Source: Cohnella abietis (GTDB lineage Bacteria; Bacillota; Bacilli; Paenibacillales; Paenibacillaceae). Taken from it: 64,000 nucleotides of DNA. The translations under genes and the position numbers were made by a program. The stretch is taken from assembly GCF_004295585.1 (NCBI RefSeq), contig NZ_AP019400.1, positions 1,641,501 to 1,705,500 on the forward strand, given 5' to 3'. Under the pieces are notes generated by a model. That model had not been told where the DNA came from, did no database searches, and saw only the letters and a list, made by a program, of their open reading frames with translations. Below, one piece after another: positions 40,022-49,792 of this stretch (positions are counted from its first letter, which is position 1; each line of letters starts with the position of its first letter).

Positions 40022-40936
40022 ATGAAACCAAGAATTCTTACCAAATATGCGAATAATCCCATTATGTCACCCGCTCAAATGCCAATAGACGTTTTATACA
40101 CGTTTAACCCTGGAGCGATTAAATATAAAGGCGAATACATCCTAATGATGGATGTCACGACCTTGGATGATATTCATCGGATATGGATTTCAAGAAGCAA
40201 GGATGGCTATCAGTTTGTTCCCGATCCTGAGCCGGTCAAATGGCCTGCGCCCGATCCGGCACATCCTGAAACCTGTACGTATGATCCGCGAATTACACAA
40301 ATAAGTGAAAATGAATATATCATTTTATACGCTAGTGATTTATCTCAGAATGATGTGAGAATTGGAATTTTGCGTACATCTGATTTTGTTAATTTCGAAC
40401 GTATTACAACTGGAAGCGAGCTTGGCAACCGAAATGGTGCGTTATTCCCTGAGAAGGTGGATAACCTCTATATCCGTTTCGACCGCCCATTCGGAAATGA
40501 ACTGAATCCTTCCTATATATGGGTGAGTTATTCTCCTGATCTTGTTTTCTGGGGGAAAAGCAAGCCTCTTACTTATCAAGGAAACCCCTTTCGCGACGGT
40601 TACAAAATGGGGGCTGGAGCTGTACCGATCAAGACTGAGCAGGGCTGGCTCGAGATCTATCACACTGTTTCCCAAACGTGTAATGGTTTTATTTATAGGC
40701 TTAAAGCGTGCTTGCTTGATCTTGATGACCCCTCTCGTGTGATTGGTTTTACAAGAGACTTCTTGCTATGGCCAGAGCATGATTATGAAATGAAAGGTAG
40801 AGTATCGAACGTAGTATTCACTTGTAATGCCATTCTTGAGGATGACGGGATGGTTAAGATTTATTATGGTGCTGCAGATACAAATATTGGTCTGGCAGAG
40901 GGTAATCTTCAAGAGATTATACAAGCATGTGTTTGA
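40022..40936 (+). CDS. GH130 mannoside phosphorylase/hydrolase-like enzyme
   Basis: 304 residues. ATG 40022 chosen because AAAGGA is eight bases upstream; an ATG at 40016 is too close. Five-bladed beta-propeller features: NPIMSPAQMP at the start, FNPGAIKYKGEYILMMDV (blade 1), CTYDPRITQI with the likely catalytic Asp, and DGYKMGAGAVPIKTEQGW. The family splits beta-1,4-mannosides with phosphate, or hydrolyses beta-1,2-mannosides; which applies here cannot be read from sequence. Cytoplasmic, no signal peptide. Confidence 0.88.
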   Translation: MKPRILTKYANNPIMSPAQMPIDVLYTFNPGAIKYKGEYILMMDVTTLDDIHRIWISRSKDGYQFVPDPEPVKWPAPDPAHPETCTYDPRITQISENEYIILYASDLSQNDVRIGILRTSDFVNFERITTGSELGNRNGALFPEKVDNLYIRFDRPFGNELNPSYIWVSYSPDLVFWGKSKPLTYQGNPFRDGYKMGAGAVPIKTEQGWLEIYHTVSQTCNGFIYRLKACLLDLDDPSRVIGFTRDFLLWPEHDYEMKGRVSNVVFTCNAILEDDGMVKIYYGAADTNIGLAEGNLQEIIQACV

Positions 40937-41684
40937 AAATTATGATAGATTACGCCCCTTTATTGTAGAGTCAAATGTTCAGACAGGGGCAATCATTGTT
41001 TGTCCGGGCGGTGCATATGGGGGGCTTGCGGAATATGAAGGCGAGCCGATTGCCTTGTGGCTGAACAGCTTAGGTATTACCGCATTCGTTCTGGAGTATC
41101 GGGTTTCACCGCATAAATATCCAGCCCCTCTATTGGATGCTCAAAGGGCCATTCGAACTGTTCGTCATAACGCAGAGAAATGGAATATTAGTTCGGATCG
41201 GGTTGGGATTCTTGGTTTTTCAGCAGGTGGACATTTGGCCTCTATGGCAGCTACTCATTTTGATTTGGGAATTCAAGATCATGAGGATAGTGTTGAACGG
41301 ACAAGCTGTCGTCCGGATGTATTAATAGCTTGTTATCCTGTAATAAGCTTCGGGGAATATCGCAATAATGCTTCCATGAATAATTTGCTGGGAACCGATC
41401 CAGAGGATCGCCTTTTGAAACACTTATCAAGTGAATTGCAAGTGACATCGCAAACGCCGCCAGCTTTTCTGTGGCACACAGCGGGTGACCAAGCAGTTCC
41501 TGTAGAAAACAGCCTGTTGTTTGCACAGGCTCTGAGTAAAAACAAGGTTCCGTTTGATTTGCATATTTACGAAAGTGGTCCACATGGGATGGGGCTTGCG
41601 ACAGACGATGCACATGTTGGAGCATGGACAGCTTCTTGCTTAGAGTGGTTAAAAAAACGAGATTTTATTGGAAGTAAAATATAG
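40929..41684 (+). CDS. Alpha/beta hydrolase, probable sugar esterase
   Basis: About 251 residues from GTG 40929, which overlaps the GH130 stop by eight bases. Upstream in this frame there is no better start, though no clear ribosome site is visible either. Oxyanion loop CPGGAYGGLAEYEGEP, nucleophile Ser98 in GFSAGGH, Asp in HTAGDQAVP and His in ESGPHGMG form the catalytic triad. It resembles the acetyl-xylan-esterase-like group and may remove acetyl or other acyl groups from imported sugars. Translationally coupled to GH130. Confidence 0.8.
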   Translation: MFENYDRLRPFIVESNVQTGAIIVCPGGAYGGLAEYEGEPIALWLNSLGITAFVLEYRVSPHKYPAPLLDAQRAIRTVRHNAEKWNISSDRVGILGFSAGGHLASMAATHFDLGIQDHEDSVERTSCRPDVLIACYPVISFGEYRNNASMNNLLGTDPEDRLLKHLSSELQVTSQTPPAFLWHTAGDQAVPVENSLLFAQALSKNKVPFDLHIYESGPHGMGLATDDAHVGAWTASCLEWLKKRDFIGSKI

Positions 41685-41702
41685 ATTGCGAGGGTGAATG
41701 GA

Positions 41703-43658
41703 GTGTTTAAAAAGCTAGATGCTGTACCCTTTGATAAAGTGACGATTAATGATACTTTCTGGTCTGGACGGATGGAAAGAATTCGGGAGAAGACACTGCC
41801 TCATCTATGGAACAATTTCCATGAGGATGGCTATTTTAATAATTTCGATATAGCTGCTGGAGTCATGGAAGGAACGTTTGAAGGCGCATTTTTTAACGAC
41901 GGATTGTTTTATACGGGCTTGGAAGGGGCTTGCTGGATGTACAAGCAGAAGCCAACTCCAGAGTTAGCATCCATGATTGATGAAGCTGCAAATAAGATTA
42001 TTACTATGCAGCAACCAGATGGTTACTTGAATTCATTTATTACGATTGTTGCTTCAGAACAGAGATGGACGGATATCTTGTTCGGACATGAATTATATAC
42101 GGCGGGTACTTTCTTTGAAGCTGCAGTAGCTCATTATGAAGCTACGGGTACTAGGAAGCTGTTGGATGCCGCAATTAAATTTGCTGATCTTATTGATTCC
42201 ATCTTTGGCCACGACAAGCGTTTAGCTTATGAGGGACATGAGGAGATTGAACTAGGCCTGATTAAGCTGTATCAAGCAACGAATGAAGTGCGTTATTACA
42301 ACTTGGCGTTATTTTTTGTAGAAATCCGAGGCAATCCAGAAGCTAAAGAACAAATGTATGGCGGATGGACTGCTTTGACCAAGAACTTCATGGAGTTTGA
42401 TGCACTTCCTTTTGGTTTATATGGCAGAGATAAGTATATGCAAGCGCATCTGCCTGTGAAAGAGCAGGATACTATTGAGGGTCATGCTGTAAGAGCAGCT
42501 TATCTCTATGCAAGTGTAACGGATATCGTTCATTTTACGGACGATGTAGAATACGCTAAGGCATTGGAACGGATCTGGAACAACATGGTCAATCGGAGGA
42601 TGTACATCACAGGTGGAATAGGAGATAACGTGCGACAATGGGAGGGCTTCTCCACAGATTATGACTTACCTAACGACGAAGCCTATTGTGAGACTTGCGC
42701 ATCCATCGGTCTTGTCTTCTGGAGCCAACGGATGAATAACCTCTACGGGGACGCCAAATATGCGGATATTCTGGAGAGAGTGCTATACAATGCACTGCTT
42801 GCGGGCATTTCATTGAATGGAGAGAAGTTCTTCTATACGAATCTATTGGATAGTAAAGAAACTCATCGTAGACAGGAAAATTTCTCGTGTGCTTGCTGTC
42901 CACCCAATGTACTTCGCTTTTTCCCGAAATTGGGGGAGTACATTTACAGCAGCAAAGAAAATGATCTCTACGTCAACCAGTTCATAGGTGGAACGGTAGA
43001 CATTGATATCGAGGGCACATCAGTTAAGCTTCAGCAGGAAACAAATTATCCTAACGATGGCGATATTAAACTGGTTATTCAGCCAGACGCGGCCAAGTCC
43101 TTTAACCTCTACATCCGAATTCCTGGATGGAGCAAGGGAGCTGATATTCGCGTAAATGGGGAATTAATAGCTGATTTAGTGTCGGACAAAGGCTATGTAT
43201 GCATTAGTCGAGAATGGCAGCAGGGGGATACCGTTGAAGTATCGATTCTAATGACCATTAAACAAATCCAAGCTCACCCAAATGTGGAGTCCAATCGTGG
43301 AAAGCTCGCACTAGAGCGGGGCCCAATTGTTTATTGTTTAGAGGCGACGGATCATGATGAGGATGTTACACAAATCTCACTCCCGCGCGGTACCGAGCTC
43401 CATGCGGTATATCAACCTGAATTGTTAGACGGAGTTCATGTCATTCGGGGACTAGGATATACCTTCAGCGATAAGGACAAGGCTCAAAGGCAGCAATGGA
43501 GTGCTCAGCTTTATAGCGAGGCGTTACCACCAGCATGGCAGGGCAAAGAAATCGATATTACGGCAGTTCCCTACTACGCTTGGGCCAATCGTGATGCTGG
43601 CAAAATGGTCGTTTGGATTAATGAGTCGCTGCAGGTTGCTCCGATTAGCAATGACTGA
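41703..43658 (+). CDS. GH127 beta-L-arabinofuranosidase (copy 2)
   Basis: 651 residues, the same length as the copy at 21109. GTG 41703 is chosen because it matches the MFKKL start of that copy and GAGGG lies eight bases upstream; a GTG at 41694 would add three residues. Zinc ligands are conserved (AYCETCAS, CACCPPN). The first 410 residues differ from copy 1 at many positions, while the last 240 are identical and the underlying DNA nearly so. It closes the GH130-esterase-GH127 operon. Confidence 0.92.
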   Translation: MFKKLDAVPFDKVTINDTFWSGRMERIREKTLPHLWNNFHEDGYFNNFDIAAGVMEGTFEGAFFNDGLFYTGLEGACWMYKQKPTPELASMIDEAANKIITMQQPDGYLNSFITIVASEQRWTDILFGHELYTAGTFFEAAVAHYEATGTRKLLDAAIKFADLIDSIFGHDKRLAYEGHEEIELGLIKLYQATNEVRYYNLALFFVEIRGNPEAKEQMYGGWTALTKNFMEFDALPFGLYGRDKYMQAHLPVKEQDTIEGHAVRAAYLYASVTDIVHFTDDVEYAKALERIWNNMVNRRMYITGGIGDNVRQWEGFSTDYDLPNDEAYCETCASIGLVFWSQRMNNLYGDAKYADILERVLYNALLAGISLNGEKFFYTNLLDSKETHRRQENFSCACCPPNVLRFFPKLGEYIYSSKENDLYVNQFIGGTVDIDIEGTSVKLQQETNYPNDGDIKLVIQPDAAKSFNLYIRIPGWSKGADIRVNGELIADLVSDKGYVCISREWQQGDTVEVSILMTIKQIQAHPNVESNRGKLALERGPIVYCLEATDHDEDVTQISLPRGTELHAVYQPELLDGVHVIRGLGYTFSDKDKAQRQQWSAQLYSEALPPAWQGKEIDITAVPYYAWANRDAGKMVVWINESLQVAPISND

Positions 43659-43731
43659 TACACGTTAAATAAATAGTTTTCAAATAGATCACTTCTTCAC
43701 TTTATGCTGTCTTGGTAAAGTGAAGAGTGAT
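42932..43731 (+). repeat. 800-bp near-identical repeat, copy 2 (GH127 3' half and terminator)
   Basis: Twin of 22338-23137, same orientation, about 20.6 kb away. The sharp left boundary lies in the GGGGGAGTAC stretch just after the CCPPN codons; the right boundary is in the terminator stem. Confidence 0.93.
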
Positions 43732-43738
43732 CCTTTTG
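43688..43738 (+). terminator. Terminator after GH127 copy 2
   Basis: Same stem as at 23094, CTTCACTTTA/TAAAGTGAAG, but the T-run is shorter (CCTTTTG) because the identity ends just before it. Confidence 0.75.
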
Positions 43739-44015
43739 TGGTTGGATTCGTACGTCCTTATATATAATTACTTTGTATTACAAATATATTTATTTGTAAT
43801 GTTTATTATTGTGCGAATTAAGAGAGGTATAAACTTTATCAACTTAGTATGCGATTAGAACACAACTATAGCTAGGTGATATCAAAACCCTTAATAGACA
43901 AGAGTTAATAAGGGTTTTTCTCTGGTTTTTGCAATGTGTGTAAACAGTTTTTTTTGCTTGAAAAGGACGTTTTTGAATGAATTAACATTATTAATTACAT
44001 TTAAATAATGTTATT

Positions 44016-44093
44016 AGTAACGTTAATTTATATGATTTATATTTACAAAATAACGTTGAGGTGATACGCTAATTAAGCGAGTAAAACGCTTAC
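44016..44093 (+). promoter_or_regulatory. Promoter with LacI-like and cre-like sites before the beta-helix SLH gene
   Basis: TTTACA (44042-44047), 17 bases, TACGCT (44065-44070). AGTAACGTTA (44016-44025) lies upstream and AAACGCTTAC (44084-44093) downstream, one mismatch from cre on the minus strand. The layout matches the promoter at 13925. The remaining 43739-44015 shows no gene, only a short hairpin (AAAACCCTTA/TAAGGGTTTT) near 43885-43918 that may be a terminator. Confidence 0.55.
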
Positions 44094-44115
44094 ATAAAAA
44101 GGGAGGATGAATATT

Positions 44116-47100
44116 TTGAGAAAAAAGACTTTAATTATGATGGTAGTTGTTTTTAGTCTATTATTCGGTACTGCAACCGTCAGTGCGGGTCCAGAGTTCT
44201 TTATTACCTTAGGTTCAAACACGGAAAAAGGGGGACAATTGGGAACGAATCACTCCGGTAATCCTAAAGATTGGGATGCGCTGCATTCGCAATATAATGG
44301 CTCTATCGTTACATATCCAAGAATTGGAAATGCTTTGAATAGCAATATGACCTTCCTATGGACACGTGAGGAGGGGGACAATCAAGCATACAAAATGAAA
44401 ACATCCTTTGATATTAATCGGGATACCGCTGTTCCTGTTGTTCTAGAGGTTGGTTTCGATCAAGTGTACAGCCATACACAAGTTGCTTGGCCGGGTGGTT
44501 ATTGGGTATCGAATGACGTCTATTGGCAGAATCCACTTGATGCTTCCCCGAATGCTGCAGGAAGCTATACGTTAAACTCTGATGAGAAGAGCGTTATTGT
44601 CCCTGCGAATGTGAATAAGCTCTATATCCGGATTCGTGTGGCTGATACTGGAGCTGGGGGTTTCACACATATTACCAATGGAAGTATAAGCTTTACAGCT
44701 GTGGATTATTCAGACGAGGATGAGGCTAGTTCTCTACCCGAACGTAACGTAGTTACTGAAGGTGCTGACCCTACGGGAGTTGTAGATTCTACAAGCATTA
44801 TACAAGCGGCGATGGATCAGGGAGGATCGATATATTTCCCTTCAGGTATATATAAAATATCTAAAACCTTAGTGATCACAAAGCCATATACGGAGCTTAG
44901 AGGTGGAAGAGGCAGCATCATAAAAGTTGCAGCTAATACTCCTGTGACAGCTATTAGCAATACCTTGTCTAAAGGAGTGTGGAACTTACATAACATTGTG
45001 ATCAGAGATTTAACCATTCTGAATGACTTAAGTAACTCAGTACCTGGCGATAATCTACAATTCACACAAGGAATTTCATTCCAGGGAGTTAGAGATAGTC
45101 ACATTGAAAATGTTGTTGTTAAAAACTTTCAACATGACAATATTTATATTGGATATAGCAAAAATATTGTAGTAGAAAGTGTTCAGACAGTCGGTGCTAG
45201 ACATGGAATTACGGTTAATGGGCATTTTGATGGAGGACGTTATGGAGTTTGGAACGTTCAAATCAGCAACGCTCATACGACAGATACTTTTGATACGGGA
45301 ATTGTTATCGGATTTTTCAGTCACTATGTAAGCGTATCTAATTCGATTATAGAAAACTCTTGGGCACATGGAATCGATATTTTTAACTCTTCACATATTG
45401 TTATTGACGGCAACACGATCAAGAATTGGAATGTACCCCATGGACCCAATAATGCACAAATCGGGCAAAGTGTCGGAGTATTCGTACACCCAGATTGGGG
45501 TATATCCACATTCATCCCGACCGAGGATGTTGTTATTACTGGGAATACGGTTATCTATGATAAACAACTTCCTGTAGGCATTACGCCAATAGGGATCGAG
45601 GTAACAGGAAATGTAGACACGGCATCAATTACTGGTAATCAGATAATTGGAGCATATCGCGGCTTTTATTTGCGTGAGCAGCCTTATGACATCTTCTATA
45701 CCAATCGTCCAGATCAAAGGGTTGATGAGAATGCATCTATGGCGCCACGGAATGTTGTATTCAGCAGTAATGTGATCCGGGGACAAAAGAGCAGTGTGTT
45801 GAAGGTTGAATCAGCCATAGTGATGCCGGCACTGATTGCAAATAATATTTTTACGTCTAGTAGCACAGGTGCTGTTGAAATTAATGTTCCACTGAGCAGT
45901 AAGGTCGCCCTACAAGGTAATAGCTTCTATGGAGGGGGGCTAGATGAGATGAACCTTCCTACTGGAGTGAATTGGAATAATAATTTGATTTATGCGCCGC
46001 TTACACTGGAGCTTACAGCAGCACGAACAACAATTGTAAATCAATTATTGAGCTTTACGGCAACAGCTATCGGGGAAGCGGGGCGTACGTTAACCTATAG
46101 TGCAACGGGATTACCTCAAGGAGCGAGCTTGGATTCAGCTACAGGCGTGTTTACTTGGACGCCTACTGAAGGAGATCAAGGTCAAATATATCCGGTTATT
46201 TTCTTTGTATCGGATGGAACAAATACAGTATCGAAAACAGTGACAATCACGGTTAATAGCGATATTGCTCCTGTAGATGCAACAATAGCAGCAAGTATTA
46301 CAGAGCCGACCAACAATGACGTCATTGTAACGATCAGCTATCCAACTGATGCAGCTACTAAAGAATACAAAGTAGGTACAAGTGGTGCTTGGACAGCATA
46401 CACAGGACCGATCGCCATTTCTACCAATGATACGGTTTATACAAGAGGAACGAGTGCCTTAGGAAGTATGTCCAATATTACTAACCTTGTTGTAAGTAAT
46501 ATAGATAAGATAGCGCCTGTAAGTATCGCATCTGTAGGTCCTGATGCAACTATGGGTAGCAACGGAAAATATATTTCAGATGTAACGATAACTATAGCTG
46601 CAAGTGACGAGTTATCAGGCATAGTGAGAACAGAATACCGAATCAACAATGGACCATGGGCAATCTACACCGGCTCCATTCCTGCCTATGGTGATGGAAT
46701 TTATACCTTTGAATATCGCAGTGTGGATCATGCCGGTAATGTAGAGACCATTAAGTCAATGGATTTTGAGGTTTCGAATAATAGACAGTCAACAGAACCA
46801 AGTACGGGTCCGATAACAACATCAACAGTAATCGTTGAACCAACGAGCACACCTAAATCAACGGGTGAACCGATTAAAGTTAAATCAGAAGTAACCTTCG
46901 ATAAGACAACACATATAGCTACTTCCACCATTAATGCTGCGGATTGGGCTAAAGCTCAGCTAGAGGTAAAGTCTGATTCTACTGGGAAAACAACAATTCG
47001 TATTGAAGTAGATGCAGTTCCAGGTGCAAAAGAATATGTGCAGATACTGCCTTCCGAGGCGATCTCTAGCAACAATAAATCAGCTTCGATTGAAGTTGTA

Positions 47101-48036
47101 ACCTCTTTAGCGTCGATGATTATTCCTAGTAATATGTTTCAAGAATTGCCATCAGGGGACGTTGGAATCCATATTTCTCGAGTGGATTCTAATACTCTAG
47201 ATGATAAAACAAAGAAACAAGTTGGAGAATATCCTGTTTTTGAATTGAACATTCAAGCTGGAGGTAAAACCATACCTTGGAACAATCCCAATGCTCCGGT
47301 AACAGTGAGTGTACCTTATACACCGACTGCTAAGGAGCTTAAAAACCCTGAGCATATCGTCATTTGGTACATTGATGGCGAAGGGGAAATTCATGCAGTT
47401 CCAAACGGGAAATATGATCCTCTTACTGGGCATGTAAAATTTTCAACAACACACTTTAGTAAATATGCTATTTCTTATGTGGAAAAAACGTTTAATGATA
47501 TCGTTACGGTAAACTGGGCAAAGAAACAAATCGAGCTGCTGGCGTCAAAAGGAATTGTTAATGGCGCTTCGGATAGTGAATTTATTCCGTTTCAAGCAGT
47601 TACTCGCGCTGATTTTCTAGTTCTGTTAGTGAGAACTCTTGAGCTGCAAGGAGCACTAGGTGATCCGTTTGCAGATGTGTCTGAGGACTCTTATTATAGT
47701 GAAGCACTGCGGATTGCCAGAAGCCTTGGTGTAGCAACTGGTGGTGGTGATAACCGCTTCGAGCCTCTAGCCCCGATAACAAGGGAAGATATTATGGTAC
47801 TGACAGACCGAGCATTAAAGGCAGTGGGTAAACAACGGGCAACTGATTCAAGTGGAGATGTTCTAGGTGGGTTTAATGATACTGCGGACATTTCTGGATA
47901 CGCGAAGGGTAGTGTTTCTGCTCTAATCCAAATGGGACTCATTCAAGGCACTGGTCAAGCTGTTCGTCCGAAGGAAACAGCTAACCGTGCGCAAACGGCA
48001 GTATTGATGTACAATCTCTATCAATATATCAAGTAG
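44116..48036 (+). CDS. Secreted SLH-anchored parallel beta-helix protein (pectate-lyase-like)
   Basis: 1306 residues. TTG 44116 is chosen because GGGAGGA lies eight bases upstream; ATG 44107 would overlap that site. Signal peptide (1-24); an N-terminal beta-sandwich (about 25-200); a Pectate_lyase_3-type beta-helix (about 208-620), starting ERNVVTEGADPTGVVDSTS; a putative Ig domain (630-715: LTYSATGLPQGASLDSATG); two further beta-sandwich repeats (to about 890) with EYRINNGPWAIYTG; a Thr/Ser linker; a pre-SLH domain ending in HFSKYAISYV; three SLH repeats (about 1125-1306). Displayed on the wall, it could cut or bind an acidic or neutral polysaccharide. The third SLH repeat is weaker than the first two. 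Confidence 0.82.
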   Translation: MRKKTLIMMVVVFSLLFGTATVSAGPEFFITLGSNTEKGGQLGTNHSGNPKDWDALHSQYNGSIVTYPRIGNALNSNMTFLWTREEGDNQAYKMKTSFDINRDTAVPVVLEVGFDQVYSHTQVAWPGGYWVSNDVYWQNPLDASPNAAGSYTLNSDEKSVIVPANVNKLYIRIRVADTGAGGFTHITNGSISFTAVDYSDEDEASSLPERNVVTEGADPTGVVDSTSIIQAAMDQGGSIYFPSGIYKISKTLVITKPYTELRGGRGSIIKVAANTPVTAISNTLSKGVWNLHNIVIRDLTILNDLSNSVPGDNLQFTQGISFQGVRDSHIENVVVKNFQHDNIYIGYSKNIVVESVQTVGARHGITVNGHFDGGRYGVWNVQISNAHTTDTFDTGIVIGFFSHYVSVSNSIIENSWAHGIDIFNSSHIVIDGNTIKNWNVPHGPNNAQIGQSVGVFVHPDWGISTFIPTEDVVITGNTVIYDKQLPVGITPIGIEVTGNVDTASITGNQIIGAYRGFYLREQPYDIFYTNRPDQRVDENASMAPRNVVFSSNVIRGQKSSVLKVESAIVMPALIANNIFTSSSTGAVEINVPLSSKVALQGNSFYGGGLDEMNLPTGVNWNNNLIYAPLTLELTAARTTIVNQLLSFTATAIGEAGRTLTYSATGLPQGASLDSATGVFTWTPTEGDQGQIYPVIFFVSDGTNTVSKTVTITVNSDIAPVDATIAASITEPTNNDVIVTISYPTDAATKEYKVGTSGAWTAYTGPIAISTNDTVYTRGTSALGSMSNITNLVVSNIDKIAPVSIASVGPDATMGSNGKYISDVTITIAASDELSGIVRTEYRINNGPWAIYTGSIPAYGDGIYTFEYRSVDHAGNVETIKSMDFEVSNNRQSTEPSTGPITTSTVIVEPTSTPKSTGEPIKVKSEVTFDKTTHIATSTINAADWAKAQLEVKSDSTGKTTIRIEVDAVPGAKEYVQILPSEAISSNNKSASIEVVTSLASMIIPSNMFQELPSGDVGIHISRVDSNTLDDKTKKQVGEYPVFELNIQAGGKTIPWNNPNAPVTVSVPYTPTAKELKNPEHIVIWYIDGEGEIHAVPNGKYDPLTGHVKFSTTHFSKYAISYVEKTFNDIVTVNWAKKQIELLASKGIVNGASDSEFIPFQAVTRADFLVLLVRTLELQGALGDPFADVSEDSYYSEALRIARSLGVATGGGDNRFEPLAPITREDIMVLTDRALKAVGKQRATDSSGDVLGGFNDTADISGYAKGSVSALIQMGLIQGTGQAVRPKETANRAQTAVLMYNLYQYIK

Positions 48037-48086
48037 TGAAACGGTCATCATTATAAAAATCATCATAAAGTAATGAAGCTTGAACA

Positions 48087-48124
48087 AAATGCAGCCATCC
48101 TCCTATGAGGCTGGCTGCATTTCT
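48087..48124 (+). terminator. Bidirectional terminator between convergent genes
   Basis: AAATGCAGCCA (48087-48097) pairs with TGGCTGCATTT (48112-48122), with an inner CCTC/GAGG stem. Suits both the SLH gene and the minus-strand operon. Confidence 0.75.
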
Positions 48125-48152
48125 GTGTAAAGCTGGAATAAGCAAAAGCTCA

Positions 48153-48260
48153 TTATTGATTATTCGCTAATCGAATCACGTTCCATGAAAGCTTTGGCAG
48201 TCTAATAAGTAAACGACCATTCTTCAGCTCAGAAGTACCTCCTGAATGTGCTCCAGCTCT
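48153..48260 (-). pseudogene. C-terminal remnant of a GH51 alpha-L-arabinofuranosidase
   Basis: On the minus strand, in a frame different from the isomerase and just after its stop, the sequence reads LKNGRLLIRLPKLSWNVIRL then a stop. LPxxSWNVIRL is the usual end of GH51 alpha-L-arabinofuranosidases. Nothing else of such a gene is present, so a deletion seems to have joined this tail to the isomerase end. Confidence 0.5.
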
Positions 48261-48261
48261 G

Positions 48262-49698
48262 TTATCCTTGACTAGGTGCTTCATGTCGATACATATTCCA
48301 ACCCATGTACTTCCCGAACGCATCCTCGATGGAATCGGCAACTGTCGACATACTCGATGAGACGTGATGCTCAAAGCCACTATCACAAATATAACGAAGC
48401 AGCTTCTGAAACTTCGGCACCTGCACAACACCATACCCACCGAACGTCAGAAGTGGGTCGCGTGTGAATAGTCCCTCACCTGTATAAGCAGAGATACCAC
48501 CGTTCAAATCATCCGTTGTAATGCCGCAGTAGGTGAAGGGGCTCGCTTTAATTCGCCCTTGTATCGTGCCGAGGGTATTTTCCCGGCCTACAGTAGCTGA
48601 CAGAATTTCGTGGTAGTCCATACGAATTTCTTCGAAAACTTCCTTCGGTAGGTTACTGCAATGGAAAACAACACCTTTGTCTGGATCTTCCCCGTAATTA
48701 TTGTTCCAGTCTAGCAGTGCGCTTGGTCTGCCTGATGCTTGCTGGAGTGCATACATACCGACAAGTCCTGTAATATCGACCTCACAAGCACTTGGAATCA
48801 GGCTGCTGCTTAGCATGCTCATGATTGTGCAAGGCACGACGCCAAAGTATTCCTCCATGGATGTCCAGCATTGTAAGGCCGTACCCGAAAGATCGTTATC
48901 GTTCATCCATTCCTCGACGACAACGCCGAGAGACGCCATTCGGACCAGATTATCCTTAGGAAACCCCTTTACATCAACATAAGCTGCGATTTCCTCTAGC
49001 TTACGTTTTACATCTGGATCATTTTCTTTGCGTTTGTTCGCTCGTCCGAATACTTCAGATAAATCCAGAGTCTCGATGGTAATACCCGAGCGCTCTAGAA
49101 GCTTCTCGCTGTAACGAACTGTATTGAAGGATGCTGGACGCGCGCCGATAGAACCAAGACGAGCATTGCGCAACGACTGGACCACACGACAGGTTCCTGC
49201 AAACCGACGCAGGTCAGCTCGAAAGCTCTCGCTATTAGGATCGACAGTATGTAGTGTGGTCAGAGTAAAAGGGATTCCGTACTGCTTTAGGTTGTTGCAT
49301 ACGGACATTTTGCCACAAAAGCTGTCGCGTCGGTCTTGGATGCCCATGTTGGTAATATTGTCATTAAAGGCATGGACGAGCACGGGGACGTTCAGGCCTG
49401 AGTAGCGAATACTGTTTGCGACAGCCTTCTCATCGCCGAAATTAGGAAGTGTAATAAGGATGCCATCAATTTGATCGCGGTTAGCTTTGAATAAATTTCC
49501 GCAGATTTTAGCGTCATCCAATGTCATGACTGCACCGTACTTGGTATCATTGATGTCCAGTATGACAGCATCAATGCCTTCCTCCTCCAGAATACGGAGA
49601 ATTTCCACTCGCCCCGTTTCACACAGGTGACCTGGGAAGAACCCCCGGTTCCCTACAATTACACCAAGCTTTGTTCGTTTTATTTCTTTCCGTGCCAT
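48262..49698 (-). CDS. L-fucose/L-arabinose isomerase-family protein
   Basis: 478 residues, ATG start with GGAGGAT upstream on the minus strand. The N-terminal Rossmann-like domains (GVIVGNRGFFPGHL, QIDGILITLPNFGDE) and the C-terminal barrel part (EEWMNDNDLSGTALQCWTS, PSACEVDITG, DWNNNYGED) match FucIase-like proteins, which interconvert aldoses and ketoses. Metal ligands may be the Glu in CEVD and the Asp in DWNN. The last eight residues (YRHEAPSQG) run into the GH51 remnant and may be altered from the ancestral end. Probably in one operon with the kinase and TIM-barrel genes upstream. Confidence 0.8.
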   Translation of the reverse strand: MARKEIKRTKLGVIVGNRGFFPGHLCETGRVEILRILEEEGIDAVILDINDTKYGAVMTLDDAKICGNLFKANRDQIDGILITLPNFGDEKAVANSIRYSGLNVPVLVHAFNDNITNMGIQDRRDSFCGKMSVCNNLKQYGIPFTLTTLHTVDPNSESFRADLRRFAGTCRVVQSLRNARLGSIGARPASFNTVRYSEKLLERSGITIETLDLSEVFGRANKRKENDPDVKRKLEEIAAYVDVKGFPKDNLVRMASLGVVVEEWMNDNDLSGTALQCWTSMEEYFGVVPCTIMSMLSSSLIPSACEVDITGLVGMYALQQASGRPSALLDWNNNYGEDPDKGVVFHCSNLPKEVFEEIRMDYHEILSATVGRENTLGTIQGRIKASPFTYCGITTDDLNGGISAYTGEGLFTRDPLLTFGGYGVVQVPKFQKLLRYICDSGFEHHVSSSMSTVADSIEDAFGKYMGWNMYRHEAPSQG

Positions 49699-49792
49699 AG
49701 CTCGTATCCTCCAAAGGGAATTAATTCCCGGAATTTATAATGGTTCATTTATTTGAATATTGAATTATTGGTTTATTAGTCTGTTCTGTCCG

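Noticed and set aside
48153-48440. A 95-codon minus-strand gene overlapping the isomerase end
   Set aside because: Its first part is a shadow of the isomerase; only the tail looks like protein, and that is a GH51 remnant.
49124-49405. Plus-strand frames opposite the isomerase
   Set aside because: They lack ribosome sites and are antisense to a clearly conserved gene.
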